A stretch of DNA of 64,000 nt from JBFHRE01 sp041746105 (GTDB lineage Bacteria; Actinomycetota; Acidimicrobiia; Spongiisociales; ZC4RG35): assembly GCA_041746105.1 (NCBI GenBank), contig JBGTHP010000003.1, forward strand, positions 221,596-285,595. The letters run 5' to 3'. The notes beneath the pieces are model-generated. The model was not told the origin of the DNA. It did not search any database and was given only the letters and a program-made list of their open reading frames with translations. This document shows, piece by piece, positions 8,045 through 16,750 of the stretch (positions are counted from its first letter, which is position 1; the number at the start of each line of letters is the position of its first letter). The translations under genes and the position numbers were made by a program.

Positions 8045-9259
8045 ATGACAACCATCAGAAGAGTTGGAGGACGACGAACCGGTTCAATGGACGCGATGCT
8101 CGCGATCGCCGCTCGCAACGGTGTGAGCCGCCGCGACTTTCTGAAACGAGTCGCGGGAACGGGTGCGTTCATGATCGCCGGTCCTTCCCTGATCGCGGCA
8201 TGTGGCGGGGACGACTCGGGCTCTGGATCGGGCGGCAGCGGTGAGTTGTTCATCGACAACTGGATCCTCTACATCGACACCACCGAGGACTCTCCCGATG
8301 GAACCTCTACCAAGGATGCCTTCGAAGCCGAGACCGGAATCAACGTCACTTATACCGAGGGCGTGAACAGCAACGAAGAATGGTTCGGCAAGTATCAAGC
8401 TCAGTTGGCCGCCGGGCAGGCCACGGGCTTCGACATCGTGGTTCTGACCGACTTCATGGCGGCGAGGATGATTCGGCTCGGGTATATCGAGACTATCGAC
8501 CATGCCAACGTGCCGAACATGGCGAATCTGGCGGACGCCCTGAAGTCGCCGACTTTCGATCCGAATCGGGATTACACCCTTCCGTGGCAGTCCGGCTTCA
8601 CCGGCATCGGTTATGACATCGACCAGACCGGCAGCGACGTCACCACCCTGGACTTCCTGTTCGACCCCGCGTTCAAGGGCAAGATCGGAGTCCTCGACGG
8701 ATACATCGACACCGTGGGTTTGATCATGCTCCACGAAGGCAAAGATCCATCCACGGCCTCACTCGACGACATGCTCGCCAGCACCGAAACCTTGGCGAAG
8801 CTCGTGAGCGACGGGCAGATCCGCCAGGTCTATGGAAACGAATACATCGACGCCCTCATCAACGGCGATCTCTCCGTCGCCTTTTCGTGGTCGGGTGACA
8901 TCGTGGCCAACCAGGAAGACAACCCGCAACTGCGCTTCGCCTTCCCGGAGTCGGGGTCGATGATCTGGAACGACAACATGATGATCCCCAAGGGTGCGAC
9001 CAACAAGGCCAACGCCGAGAAGTGGATGGACTTTTACTACAGGCCGGAAGTGGCGGCGGAACTCGCCTATTGGGTCTGGTATGTGACTCCGGTGGAGGGA
9101 GCCCAAGAGGCGATGGCCGACATCGATCCCGAGTTTGTCGACCAACCATTGATCTTCCCCGATGCGGCCACCCTCGCAAACGCCCACATCTACCGGGCAC
9201 TCGACGAAGCAGAAGAAACCACCTTGAATGAGGCCGTCGCGGCCGCAACCGGGGTATGA
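8045..9259 (+). CDS. Polyamine-type ABC transporter substrate-binding lipoprotein
   Basis: A 404-residue extracellular solute-binding protein of the PotD/PotF type. The N-terminus carries a twin-arginine signal, SRRDFLK at residues 28-34, followed by a hydrophobic stretch and a lipobox LIAAC with C53 as the lipidated cysteine, so it is predicted to be exported folded by Tat and anchored to the outer face of the membrane. A Gly/Ser/Asp linker follows. The mature part contains the family elements (LFIDNWILYID, GFDIVVLTDFM, LPWQSGFTGIGYD). It is the first gene of a four-gene import cassette. A good AGGAGG-like site (GAGGAACGAGAG) precedes the ATG. Ligand is inferred to be putrescine or spermidine. 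Confidence 0.88.
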   Translation: MTTIRRVGGRRTGSMDAMLAIAARNGVSRRDFLKRVAGTGAFMIAGPSLIAACGGDDSGSGSGGSGELFIDNWILYIDTTEDSPDGTSTKDAFEAETGINVTYTEGVNSNEEWFGKYQAQLAAGQATGFDIVVLTDFMAARMIRLGYIETIDHANVPNMANLADALKSPTFDPNRDYTLPWQSGFTGIGYDIDQTGSDVTTLDFLFDPAFKGKIGVLDGYIDTVGLIMLHEGKDPSTASLDDMLASTETLAKLVSDGQIRQVYGNEYIDALINGDLSVAFSWSGDIVANQEDNPQLRFAFPESGSMIWNDNMMIPKGATNKANAEKWMDFYYRPEVAAELAYWVWYVTPVEGAQEAMADIDPEFVDQPLIFPDAATLANAHIYRALDEAEETTLNEAVAAATGV

Positions 9260-10353
9260 GCGCCGACCCTTCCACCGCCGGCGACGACACTCCGGCGGTG
9301 GAATTGGTCGAAGTCAAGAAGTCCTTCGGGGAGATGGTCGTTGTCAACGACATGAACCTGGCCATCGAAGAGAATCGGTTTTTTGCGGTTCTCGGCCCAT
9401 CTGGCTGCGGAAAGACGACGACGCTGCGCATGATCGGCGGGTTCGAGGAGCCCTCGGGTGGAACCATACGGCTCCATGGTGAGGACGTCACGGGTACCAA
9501 GCCTTATCAGCGGCCGGTCAACACCGTGTTCCAGTCCTACGCGCTGTTCCCGCACCTGACGATCTTCGAGAACGTCGCCTTCGGGTTGCGGCGTCAGGGT
9601 GTGGACAAGCCTGAGCTTGACAAACGTGTCGGCGAGATGTTGGAACTGGTTCAGCTCGGCAATGCCGGAGGCCGCAAACCGAAGCAACTCTCTGGTGGAC
9701 AACAACAGCGAGTGGCTCTGGCACGAGCGCTGGTAAATCACCCGAGAGTCCTGCTTCTCGACGAGCCGTTGGGAGCGCTCGATCTCAAACTCCGCAAAGA
9801 AATGCAGATCGAACTCAAACGGATCCAGCAGGAAGTCGGAATCACTTTCATCCACGTGACCCATGACCAGGAGGAGGCCATGACGATGGCCGACACCATT
9901 GCTGTAATGAACAAGGGCACGATCGAGAGAATGGGGGAGCCTGCGGAGATTTATGACGATCCACGGACGCCTTTTGTTGCCTCCTTCTTGGGAGCATCGA
10001 ACCTGATGGTGGGGAAGGCCTCAGGATCTGATCGCATCGCCCTCGACGACGGCACTTCGCTCGTGGTCGGGAACCATGGGCGTCGCGAAGGCGAAACCGT
10101 CCAGCTTGGAGTCAGGCCGGAGAAGATACGTCTGGCGTCGGAGCAATCGGAGTTGACCACACCCAACACCATCGGCGGGAAGGTGACCGACGCCTCGTTC
10201 ATCGGAGTCAGCACCCACTACCTCATCGACACCGGTCCCGGCGGGGAGATAGCGGTAGTCGTCCAGAATGTCAGTGCAAAGCGGTTTGCACCAGGATCTC
10301 AAGTGATTCTCGGATGGCAACCGGAGCACGGGTTCGTGGTAGCCGACGCATGA
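9256..10353 (+). CDS. potA: Polyamine-type ABC transporter ATP-binding protein
   Basis: A 365-residue ATPase subunit. Walker A is GPSGCGKTTT, the signature motif LSGGQQQRVALARAL and Walker B LLLDEPLGALD are all present, and the H-loop is in VTHDQEEAMTMAD. The region after about residue 245 is the TOBE-type regulatory domain typical of PotA/CysA-type ATPases. It overlaps the binding-protein gene by 4 nt and the next permease gene by 4 nt, so the whole importer is translationally coupled. The role is to energise uptake of the ligand captured by the upstream lipoprotein. Polyamine specificity rests on the family and on the surrounding agmatinase and GABA genes. Confidence 0.9.
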   Translation: MSADPSTAGDDTPAVELVEVKKSFGEMVVVNDMNLAIEENRFFAVLGPSGCGKTTTLRMIGGFEEPSGGTIRLHGEDVTGTKPYQRPVNTVFQSYALFPHLTIFENVAFGLRRQGVDKPELDKRVGEMLELVQLGNAGGRKPKQLSGGQQQRVALARALVNHPRVLLLDEPLGALDLKLRKEMQIELKRIQQEVGITFIHVTHDQEEAMTMADTIAVMNKGTIERMGEPAEIYDDPRTPFVASFLGASNLMVGKASGSDRIALDDGTSLVVGNHGRREGETVQLGVRPEKIRLASEQSELTTPNTIGGKVTDASFIGVSTHYLIDTGPGGEIAVVVQNVSAKRFAPGSQVILGWQPEHGFVVADA

Positions 10354-11222
10354 GCAATCAGGCTGCCTCCGCGGCAGAGCGGCGCCGGCGCCGAGTCCCT
10401 TATCTGCTTCTCGCTCCAGGGCTCATCTACCTGGTCATCTTCTATGCCGTGCCGATGAGCCAGCTTGTCGTCACCTCGCTCAAGGAAGGCTCGCTCGAGC
10501 GTGGTTACGAGTTCACCGGAAACATCGAGAGTTACGTGGACGTATTTACGACCTATCTGCCACAGCTCCGCAACTCACTCCTCTTTGCCTTTTCGGCGAC
10601 CGTGATGGGACTGTTGATCGCATTTCCACTGGCTTATGCCATCGCCTTCCATACAGGCCGCTGGAAGAACATGTTTCTCCTGCTGTTGCTCATGCCGTTT
10701 CTGGTGCCGTTTCTGCTGCGCACTCTGGCATGGAAGGTGATTCTGGCCGATCAGGGTCTGGTGGTCGGCGGTCTCAAAACGTTGCGCATATTGCCAGAAA
10801 GCGGCCGTCTGTTGGAGACGGGATGGGCGATCCTGGCGGGTCTCATCTACAACTATCTCGCCTTCATGACACTACCGATCTACGTCTCATTGGACAAGAT
10901 CGACCCCGCGCTGCTCGAAGCCGCCAACGACCTTTATGCCAATGCCCGAACCGCGTTCCGTAAGGTCACTCTGCCTCTGGCGATGCCCGGTGTCATTTCC
11001 GGCACCTTGTTGACCTTCATCCCGGCAGCGGGGGACTACGTGAACGTCGAACTTCTCGGCAACCCTCAAAAGACGATGATGGGCAACGTGATCCAGTCGA
11101 AGTTTCTCGTGGTGATCGACTATCCGGCCGCAGCCGCCATCTCGTTCACGCTCATGGCGTTGATCGTGGCGTTGGTGGCGATCTATGTCCGACGGGTGGG
11201 GACAGAGGAGCTGTTGGTATGA
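10350..11222 (+). CDS. potB: Polyamine-type ABC transporter permease, PotB-like
   Basis: A 290-residue integral membrane protein with about six predicted helices. The cytoplasmic coupling loop EAANDLYANARTAFRKVTLP, the EAA motif contacting the ATPase, lies at about residues 190-210. The short basic N-terminus (ERRRRRR-like) before the first helix is typical. The start at ATG 10350 is chosen because it overlaps the previous stop in the ATGA arrangement used through this operon. It pairs with the next gene to form the transmembrane channel. Confidence 0.9.
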   Translation: MSNQAASAAERRRRRVPYLLLAPGLIYLVIFYAVPMSQLVVTSLKEGSLERGYEFTGNIESYVDVFTTYLPQLRNSLLFAFSATVMGLLIAFPLAYAIAFHTGRWKNMFLLLLLMPFLVPFLLRTLAWKVILADQGLVVGGLKTLRILPESGRLLETGWAILAGLIYNYLAFMTLPIYVSLDKIDPALLEAANDLYANARTAFRKVTLPLAMPGVISGTLLTFIPAAGDYVNVELLGNPQKTMMGNVIQSKFLVVIDYPAAAAISFTLMALIVALVAIYVRRVGTEELLV

Positions 11223-12007
11223 ACAAGGCTCGCTGGTTCTACCGGATCGTGCTCGGCGTGGGTCTTCTGTATCTCTACATACCGGTCGCGATGGTCATCG
11301 CCTTTTCGTTCAATGACCTCACCGGACGCAAGAACGTATCGTGGCAGGGCTTCACACTGAGGCATTGGGCCGATCCCTTCAAAATTCCCAACCTCGCCGA
11401 TTCGGTTGTCAACTCCCTGACGATCGGGTTTTTGTCGGCGCTGGTTTCGACGGTGTTGGGCACGATGATCGCGTTGGCATTGGTGCGGTATCGCTTCAAG
11501 GGCAGGGCATCGGCCAACCTCGCTCTTTTCCTGCCGATGGCGAGTCCTGAAGTCGTCATGGGATCGTCGTTACTCGCTCTCTTCATCGTCCTCGGAGCAT
11601 CCCGCGGTTATGGAACCGTGCTCATTGCCCACATCCTGTTCAACCTCAGCTACGCGGTGGTGACCGTCCGGGCGAGGATCGTGGGCTTCGACCGCCATCT
11701 GGAGGAGGCCGCCATGGATTTGTATGCCAATGAATGGCAGACGTTCCGCCGCGTCACGCTCCCGATGATCATGCCGGGAGTCGCCGCCGCCTTCATGCTC
11801 GCGTTCGCCCTCAGCTTCGACGATTTCGTGATCACGAACTTCAACTCTGGATCGCTCCAGACCTTCCCTGTTTTTGTTTGGGGAGCGGCCAAGCGTGGGG
11901 TGCCGCCTCAGGTCAACGTGCTCGGGACGATGATTTTTGGGGTTACGGTGTTGGCAATGGTCGTCTACATGGTTCTGTCGGGTCGCAAGATCGCGGCCAA
12001 AAAATGA
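11219..12007 (+). CDS. potC: Polyamine-type ABC transporter permease, PotC-like
   Basis: A 262-residue membrane protein with about six helices and the EAA loop EEAAMDLYANEWQTFRRVTL (about residues 160-180). The hydrophobic segment ALSFDDFVITNF close to the C-terminus is a PotC hallmark. The start overlaps the PotB stop by 4 nt and its own stop overlaps the start of a GNAT gene by 4 nt. It forms the channel heterodimer with the preceding permease. Confidence 0.9.
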   Translation: MNKARWFYRIVLGVGLLYLYIPVAMVIAFSFNDLTGRKNVSWQGFTLRHWADPFKIPNLADSVVNSLTIGFLSALVSTVLGTMIALALVRYRFKGRASANLALFLPMASPEVVMGSSLLALFIVLGASRGYGTVLIAHILFNLSYAVVTVRARIVGFDRHLEEAAMDLYANEWQTFRRVTLPMIMPGVAAAFMLAFALSFDDFVITNFNSGSLQTFPVFVWGAAKRGVPPQVNVLGTMIFGVTVLAMVVYMVLSGRKIAAKK

Positions 12008-12441
12008 GCGAAGAAGTCTCGATCGACGCCGCGATCGAAGTGGACGACGAACTGGTCGAAGTGATGCAGCGGCTGGTCCCTCAGGTCTCCACATCGAGCC
12101 TCCCGCCGACCGCCGAATTCCTGAACTTGATCGTGTCGGATCCGAACGAGGTCTTGTTTCTGGCGCGGGTCAACGGAAAGATCATCGGGGCACTCACGGT
12201 TGCATTCATCCGTATACCAACAGGACTCAAGGCGTGGGTCGAGGATGTTGTCGTCGACACCTCGATGCGGGGTCTCGGGATCGGAGAGAAGCTGGTACAG
12301 GCCGCGATGGAGGAGGGGACCCGTCGAGGAGTGAAATCGATCGAGCTGACCTCCAATCCCAAGCGTGAGTCCGCCAACCGGCTCTATTTGCGAGTGGGTT
12401 TTAATCAGCGAGTGACCAACGTTTATCGCTACAAGCCGTGA
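12004..12441 (+). CDS. GNAT family N-acetyltransferase
   Basis: A 145-residue acetyltransferase with motif A VVDTSMRGLGIGEKLVQ and a C-terminal LTSNPKRESANRLYLRVGF, which is the usual motif B. This pattern is found in many small metabolite GNATs. It is coupled to the upstream PotC-like permease by a 4-nt ATGA overlap and to the next gene by a 4-nt GTGA overlap, so it is expressed with the importer. That suggests it acts on the imported amine, as polyamine acetyltransferases do, but the substrate is not proven by sequence. Confidence 0.85.
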   Translation: MSEEVSIDAAIEVDDELVEVMQRLVPQVSTSSLPPTAEFLNLIVSDPNEVLFLARVNGKIIGALTVAFIRIPTGLKAWVEDVVVDTSMRGLGIGEKLVQAAMEEGTRRGVKSIELTSNPKRESANRLYLRVGFNQRVTNVYRYKP

Positions 12442-12962
12442 AGCGATCTTGGATCGAAGTGCGCGTCGAACAACTCGACGAGCTCATCGATGAACGAGAC
12501 CCGACACCTTCGCCGGGCAAGGATCTGAACCCATACGTATCCGAATTCGTGATGTCATGGGCTCGCGAGCTGCCATCTGACCACGAGATCGCCATTCGGG
12601 TGCACGTCGGCGAGGAAATCGGTCCCAATGCGGCCGCCAAGGCCGAGCAAGCTTTGCAGGCTGCTTTTCAGTGGTCGGTCGGGATGGAAGAGCGCAAGCT
12701 CCACGAACTTTTTCGGGAAGGCAGAATCTCGCTGGCGATTGGACTCGTTGCGCTGGCTTTGTCGCTGGTCGGATCCGAAGGAATTGCCGCGGACGAGGGA
12801 GTGATGCTGTTCGTGAAAGAGGGATTGGTGGTTGCCGGCTGGGTCGCGATGTGGAAGCCGATGAACATCTACTTCTACGACTGGTGGCCGATCCGTCGGG
12901 AGCGGCGCCTCTACGAACGGCTTGCAAAGGCTCCGGTCGAGGTCAAGGTGGAAACCCAGTGA
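12438..12962 (+). CDS. Conserved hypothetical membrane protein, last gene of the importer operon
   Basis: A 174-residue protein starting at GTG 12438, which overlaps the GNAT stop. The N-terminal about 90 residues are soluble and mixed charge (ELPSDHEIAIRVH, then GPNAAAKAEQALQAAFQWS). Two hydrophobic segments follow (about 95-112 and 120-140), then a short cytoplasmic tail with FYDWWPIRRERRLYERLA. I do not recognise the family. The strong translational coupling to an ABC importer and a GNAT suggests an accessory role. Confidence 0.7.
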   Translation: MKRSWIEVRVEQLDELIDERDPTPSPGKDLNPYVSEFVMSWARELPSDHEIAIRVHVGEEIGPNAAAKAEQALQAAFQWSVGMEERKLHELFREGRISLAIGLVALALSLVGSEGIAADEGVMLFVKEGLVVAGWVAMWKPMNIYFYDWWPIRRERRLYERLAKAPVEVKVETQ

Positions 12963-12973
12963 GTCCCGTCGGT

Positions 12974-13543
12974 CTAGATCGCGGTCGCCACCGCAATCAA
13001 ACCTGACCCTGCACCAAGAGCCGACGCCGTGACGAGAGGTATCGCTTCGAGGAGATTGCCAATCGGATAATGGTTTCTTCCTGCAAGGTGAAACAAGGAT
13101 TGCATCCGATGAAGGGCCTGCGCCTTTTGCTGAGGTATGAATGCATGTGCTCTGCGCAACCCGTGAGCGTGCTCTTCCAGTTCGGCGTTTGTCAACGCGA
13201 ACATTCCGAGCCCGCCGGGGATGAGAGCGGCGCGCTGCGGCCCGAGGCCGGCGCTGAGGATCGCGGCTGGGGCGATTCCGGGAAGGGCGGAGAACACTGC
13301 TGTGATGGCCCCCCGACCCCGTTCCTCTGCCAGATCCCAGGTCGCGGATTCCAAGGCGGGATCGGCGCATGCATCGAACAATTCGCTGGGGATTCGGGCA
13401 CGCCAGAAGGCATCGAGAAACCCGTCGGCCACCGCGCCGCGACTCGCCACCGATTCAGGGTCTTCGGTCCAGAGCCGCAGGCCCTCTGCCACCGCGTGGT
13501 CACCCAGCCACCGTGTCTGGAGCAACGCGAGGTATTTTGCCAC
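12974..13543 (-). CDS. Hypothetical protein
   Basis: A 189-residue protein read from GTG 13543; a stop lies seven codons upstream, so no longer form exists. Codon third positions are strongly G or C in this frame and not in the competing frames, which supports it being real. The C-terminal half is rich in Ala, Leu and Gly (IPLVTASALGAGSGLIAVATA) and could be membrane associated. No recognised motif or family. It converges on the previous gene, with 11 nt between the stops. Confidence 0.55.
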   Translation of the reverse strand: MAKYLALLQTRWLGDHAVAEGLRLWTEDPESVASRGAVADGFLDAFWRARIPSELFDACADPALESATWDLAEERGRGAITAVFSALPGIAPAAILSAGLGPQRAALIPGGLGMFALTNAELEEHAHGLRRAHAFIPQQKAQALHRMQSLFHLAGRNHYPIGNLLEAIPLVTASALGAGSGLIAVATAI

Positions 13544-13666
13544 CTCGTGCGCCGACGCGTCTTAGGCATGGAAGACCAACCAGACACCGGTCAGTTCCAT
13601 GATCAAAGCCTATCGAACGCGACCCACCGAAACATACGTATCCTGTCGGCAGGATCCGCACGATTT

Positions 13667-14689
13667 TCAGATTCCGAGCTTTCTTTCGGCGATGCCGTTG
13701 AGCATCTCCAAAACCACTCGATTGGCGAGGTAGGCGGTTATCTCCGACTGATCGTAGGCCGGCGCCACTTCCACCACGTCGGCTCCCAATACCGGAAGTT
13801 GACGTGAGATCCGTCGCACCGTGTCGAGGAGTTCTCGCGAGGTCAACCCGCCGGGTTCCGGTGTTCCGGTTCCGGGGGCGAAGCCGGGATCGACGACGTC
13901 GATATCCACCGAAATGAAAACGCCCTTCGCCCCCCCTTCGAGTGAATATGCGACGGCCTCGTCTACCACCAGGTCCAAACCCCGATCGACAATGTCATTC
14001 ATCATGTAGGTGCGCATCCGTTGTTGCCGCATCCATTCGATGACTTCTGGCTCCGGCCAATAGCCACGGAGCCCGATTTGCACGAAGCGGTGTCCGGGAA
14101 CGGCGCCGGACTCGATCAGCCTTCTCATCGGAGTACCGTGACCGTAGAGCTGCCCGTTCTGTCGATCGCCGGTGTCGGCGTGGGCGTCGAAATGAATGAG
14201 CGCGACCTCGCCGAAGCCGTGAACCTGGGCAACACCGGTGGCGTTGGAAAAGGTCACCGTATGATCGCCGCCGAGGATGATCGGCACCTTGCCTGCGCCC
14301 GCCACCGTCGCCACTGCCTCGGTGATTCGGTCAAGCGAGATCTCGGTTTGGCCAGGTACGACGTAAACGTCACCGACGTCCACCACTCCGAGCAGCCCAA
14401 GCGGGTCGATTCCGGTTGGCAGATGGGGCCGGTAGCCGTCCATAGCGCCGTAGTCGGCCTCCCGGATGGCGCGGGGCCCAAACCGGGCTCCCGGCCGGTA
14501 GGTCGTTCCCCAGTCGAAGGGGGCGCCCATGATCACCACTTCCGACGGATCGTCTGCCAGCTCGTCGAATCGTCGTGCCGGAACCCCCAGAAACGACTGT
14601 CGCGAAGCAAAACTGACATATTCGGCCGACGCGAACGGAATCTGTTTGGCGCGCTCTTCGTAGGGTCGGGAGACGGGAGTCTGGTCCAT
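13667..14689 (-). CDS. speB: Agmatinase/ureohydrolase family protein
   Basis: A 340-residue arginase-superfamily enzyme that hydrolyses a guanidino group to urea using two Mn ions. The metal ligands are visible in GGDHTVT, DAHADTGD and SVDIDVVDPGFAPG, and the PGTGTPEPGG motif is typical of the agmatinase branch. The expected product is putrescine from agmatine, which would feed the aminotransferase, oxidase and aldehyde dehydrogenases nearby. Guanidinobutyrase activity, giving GABA directly, is an alternative this fold often has and would also fit the gabT/gabD context. The start is supported by a TAGCGT -10 element 9 nt upstream. Confidence 0.88.
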   Translation of the reverse strand: MDQTPVSRPYEERAKQIPFASAEYVSFASRQSFLGVPARRFDELADDPSEVVIMGAPFDWGTTYRPGARFGPRAIREADYGAMDGYRPHLPTGIDPLGLLGVVDVGDVYVVPGQTEISLDRITEAVATVAGAGKVPIILGGDHTVTFSNATGVAQVHGFGEVALIHFDAHADTGDRQNGQLYGHGTPMRRLIESGAVPGHRFVQIGLRGYWPEPEVIEWMRQQRMRTYMMNDIVDRGLDLVVDEAVAYSLEGGAKGVFISVDIDVVDPGFAPGTGTPEPGGLTSRELLDTVRRISRQLPVLGADVVEVAPAYDQSEITAYLANRVVLEMLNGIAERKLGI

Positions 14690-14698
14690 GACGCCAAC

Positions 14699-14704
14699 AC
14701 GCTA
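14699..14704 (-). promoter_or_regulatory. Putative -10 element (TAGCGT) for leaderless agmatinase mRNA
   Basis: On the minus strand TAGCGT is followed after 9 nt by the ATG of the agmatinase gene. No Shine-Dalgarno sequence lies between them, so transcription is expected to begin within 3 nt of the start codon. Confidence 0.45.
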
Positions 14705-14773
14705 ACCGACGTAGGGCGCCCAGGATTCGATTCCGATGTGCAAGAATCGCCACGTCAAGCACACTGGAGCGAT

Positions 14774-15001
14774 ATGAGCGACGCCGAATCGAGCGGTCCC
14801 CACGATGACATCCGGATGGCCAAAGCCGTAGCCAGAGGAGTTGTGATCGGATTACCCGTCGCTCTCGTGGGTTTGACCTTGGTCGTATCTTGGATGACGG
14901 GTCACGATCTGATCAGCTCGTTTGCCACCGCCGTCCTGCCAGGGACCCTGCTCGGGGTGTTCTTTGGAGGTTTTGTCGGCATGGTCAAAACGATGGGGTG
15001 A
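14774..15001 (+). CDS. Small membrane protein of unknown function
   Basis: A 75-residue protein starting at ATG 14774, with GGAG 6 nt upstream. It has a polar N-terminus with DDIRMAKAVARG, then two hydrophobic segments (about residues 21-42 and 49-72) separated by a short loop (TGHDLISSF). The pattern, MAKAVARGVVIGLPVAL and the C-terminal VFFGGFVGMVKTMG, resembles small bacterial two-helix proteins of unknown role; I do not assign a family. It lies between the divergent agmatinase and the convergent aldehyde dehydrogenase. Confidence 0.65.
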   Translation: MSDAESSGPHDDIRMAKAVARGVVIGLPVALVGLTLVVSWMTGHDLISSFATAVLPGTLLGVFFGGFVGMVKTMG

Positions 15002-15006
15002 ATTGA

Positions 15007-16446
15007 TCAGCTGTCGGGTTTCAGGCTGAACACGACAGTCTGGAGATCCGTGAATTCGTCGATGCGCTGGCGTCCCCAGCCGGTGTCCGTGCCCGCTGCT
15101 CCGCCAAAGGGCTGGAATGTCTCCCAGAAGTCGGTCGAGTCGTTGACGATGACGGTGCCTGACCGGATACGGTCTGCGTACCAGAACGCCTTTGAAAGGT
15201 CATTGGTGAACACAGCCGACTGGAGGCCAAGATGGGTGCGGTTGGCGATGCCGATGGCGTCGGCATCATCCTTTGCCACGAGGATCGGCAGCACCGGCCC
15301 GAATGACTCTTCCCGGGAAACCAGGGCATCTTCTGGAACTTGGTCCAGAACGGTGAACTCGTAATACAGATCGGTCGGGTAACCGCCGGCGCGACCACCA
15401 CCGGCCATGAGTTGTGCTCCCCTGGCCTGAGCGTCGCCGACATGTAGATCCATCTTGGCTGCAGTGGGTTCGTTGTTGAGAGGTCCCATGGTTGTGGTGT
15501 CATCGAAAGGGTCGCCCAACTTCACGACCTCGGCCGCCTTGAGCGTCGCCTCCAAAAACTCGTCGTGGACGTCCTGCATCACGATGACCCTTTCTGTGGC
15601 ACAACAGACCTGTCCGGCGTTGTAGTACGTGCCGTAGACGGCTGCAGTAGCCGCGGCCGAGACGTCCGCATCCGAGGTCACGATCACGGGGCCGTTTCCC
15701 GACATCTCCATGATGGAACGCTTGAGTCCCATCCGAGACACGATTCGACGGCCGGTAGCGGAGGATCCGGTGAAGCCGATGGCATCGACTCCTGGATGGG
15801 TGACCATCATCTCGCCGACTTCTCCGGCGCCAGGTATGACCGATATCGCGCCCTTCGGAACCCCGGCTTCCTCGAAGACCTTTGCCATCTCGAGCAGTGC
15901 CCAACATGTGAACTCGGGCGGTTTGACGATGATCGAGTTTCCGGTGGCGAGCCCAGGGCCTACGTATTCCATCGGGATCATGACCGGGAAGTTCCACGGC
16001 GTGATTGCAGCCCACACCCCGACGGGGCGTCTGACGGTGAACATGCGGCGATGTCTTTCCGTGGTCGGGATCAGCTCACCTTTGAGTCGCTTCACGTCCT
16101 CTGCCGCAATGTGGAAGTAGTCGCCGGACTCGGCGATGTCGTCGATGGCTTCGTTGCGAAATGGCTTGCCTTGTTCGAGAGTCAACAGGCGGGCCACCTC
16201 TTCCACCCTGGTCTGCCATAGGTCGTAGATCCGCAAACACAGGTCGGCTCGCTCAAAGGCGGTCCAGTGGCGGAGATCCTCGGTCGCCTCCCGTGCCTTG
16301 GCCACCGCCCGGTCGATGTCGTTTTGGGAAGCTTTCGGCACGTTGTAGATGTGCTCGCCATTGACTGGTGAGTGCACCTCGTAGGCTTCCGAACCGGTGC
16401 CTTCGGTCCACTCCCCAGCAATGAACAACTTCAAATCCTGTGCCAT
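15007..16446 (-). CDS. Aldehyde dehydrogenase family protein
   Basis: A 479-residue NAD(P)-dependent aldehyde dehydrogenase. The catalytic cysteine is C281 of GQVCCATER and the general base is in MEMSGNGPVIV; the ITPWNFPVMIP cofactor segment is intact. The SGNGP variant differs from the LGGNAP of the GabD-like gene nearby, so the two are not recent duplicates. ATG 16446 is chosen because an AGAGGGAAG site lies just upstream. In this context it could oxidise 4-aminobutyraldehyde to GABA, but betaine aldehyde or lactaldehyde branches share these motifs. It is divergent from the aminotransferase gene. Confidence 0.85.
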   Translation of the reverse strand: MAQDLKLFIAGEWTEGTGSEAYEVHSPVNGEHIYNVPKASQNDIDRAVAKAREATEDLRHWTAFERADLCLRIYDLWQTRVEEVARLLTLEQGKPFRNEAIDDIAESGDYFHIAAEDVKRLKGELIPTTERHRRMFTVRRPVGVWAAITPWNFPVMIPMEYVGPGLATGNSIIVKPPEFTCWALLEMAKVFEEAGVPKGAISVIPGAGEVGEMMVTHPGVDAIGFTGSSATGRRIVSRMGLKRSIMEMSGNGPVIVTSDADVSAAATAAVYGTYYNAGQVCCATERVIVMQDVHDEFLEATLKAAEVVKLGDPFDDTTTMGPLNNEPTAAKMDLHVGDAQARGAQLMAGGGRAGGYPTDLYYEFTVLDQVPEDALVSREESFGPVLPILVAKDDADAIGIANRTHLGLQSAVFTNDLSKAFWYADRIRSGTVIVNDSTDFWETFQPFGGAAGTDTGWGRQRIDEFTDLQTVVFSLKPDS

Positions 16447-16750
16447 GACTTCCCTCTCGCCGGAAGATCTCACCGTAGCCAGGTCTAGTGGACCGCCGAC
16501 CCCCGCGGGTCCTATCATCGCCACAGGAGACAACGTGTCAACGTATGCCACAAGAACCGGGGCGGCGCTTTTTGATCGCAGCCGCAATACCTTTGCAGGC
16601 TCCCGGTTTCGTCTGTCGTTGACCAGTCACCTCCCCGCGTACCTCGAGCGCAATCTGACTGCGCTCCGCCATTGGAATCCGCCAGGAGCTTGAGCCTTCG
16701 AACAGCCCGTACGGGCGCAGTAACTGTTTTCTGCTCGAAAGGTTTCAACA
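16447..16750. other. 304-nt divergent intergenic region
   Basis: This gap lies between the divergent aldehyde dehydrogenase and aminotransferase genes and should hold both promoters. AAAGG at about 16740 is the ribosome binding site of the aminotransferase gene. A small open frame at 16535-16693 is listed separately. I see no riboswitch, terminator or clear palindromic operator. Confidence 0.5.
16535..16693 (+). CDS. Possible small ORF, 52 codons
   Basis: GTG 16535 is preceded by AGGAG with a normal spacing of about 6 nt, and the frame runs 52 codons to TGA 16693, ending 57 nt before the aminotransferase gene. The product would be basic, with no membrane segment and no recognised motif. The only support is the ribosome binding site and moderate GC at third positions, so it may be chance or an upstream regulatory ORF. 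Confidence 0.2.
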   Translation: MSTYATRTGAALFDRSRNTFAGSRFRLSLTSHLPAYLERNLTALRHWNPPGA

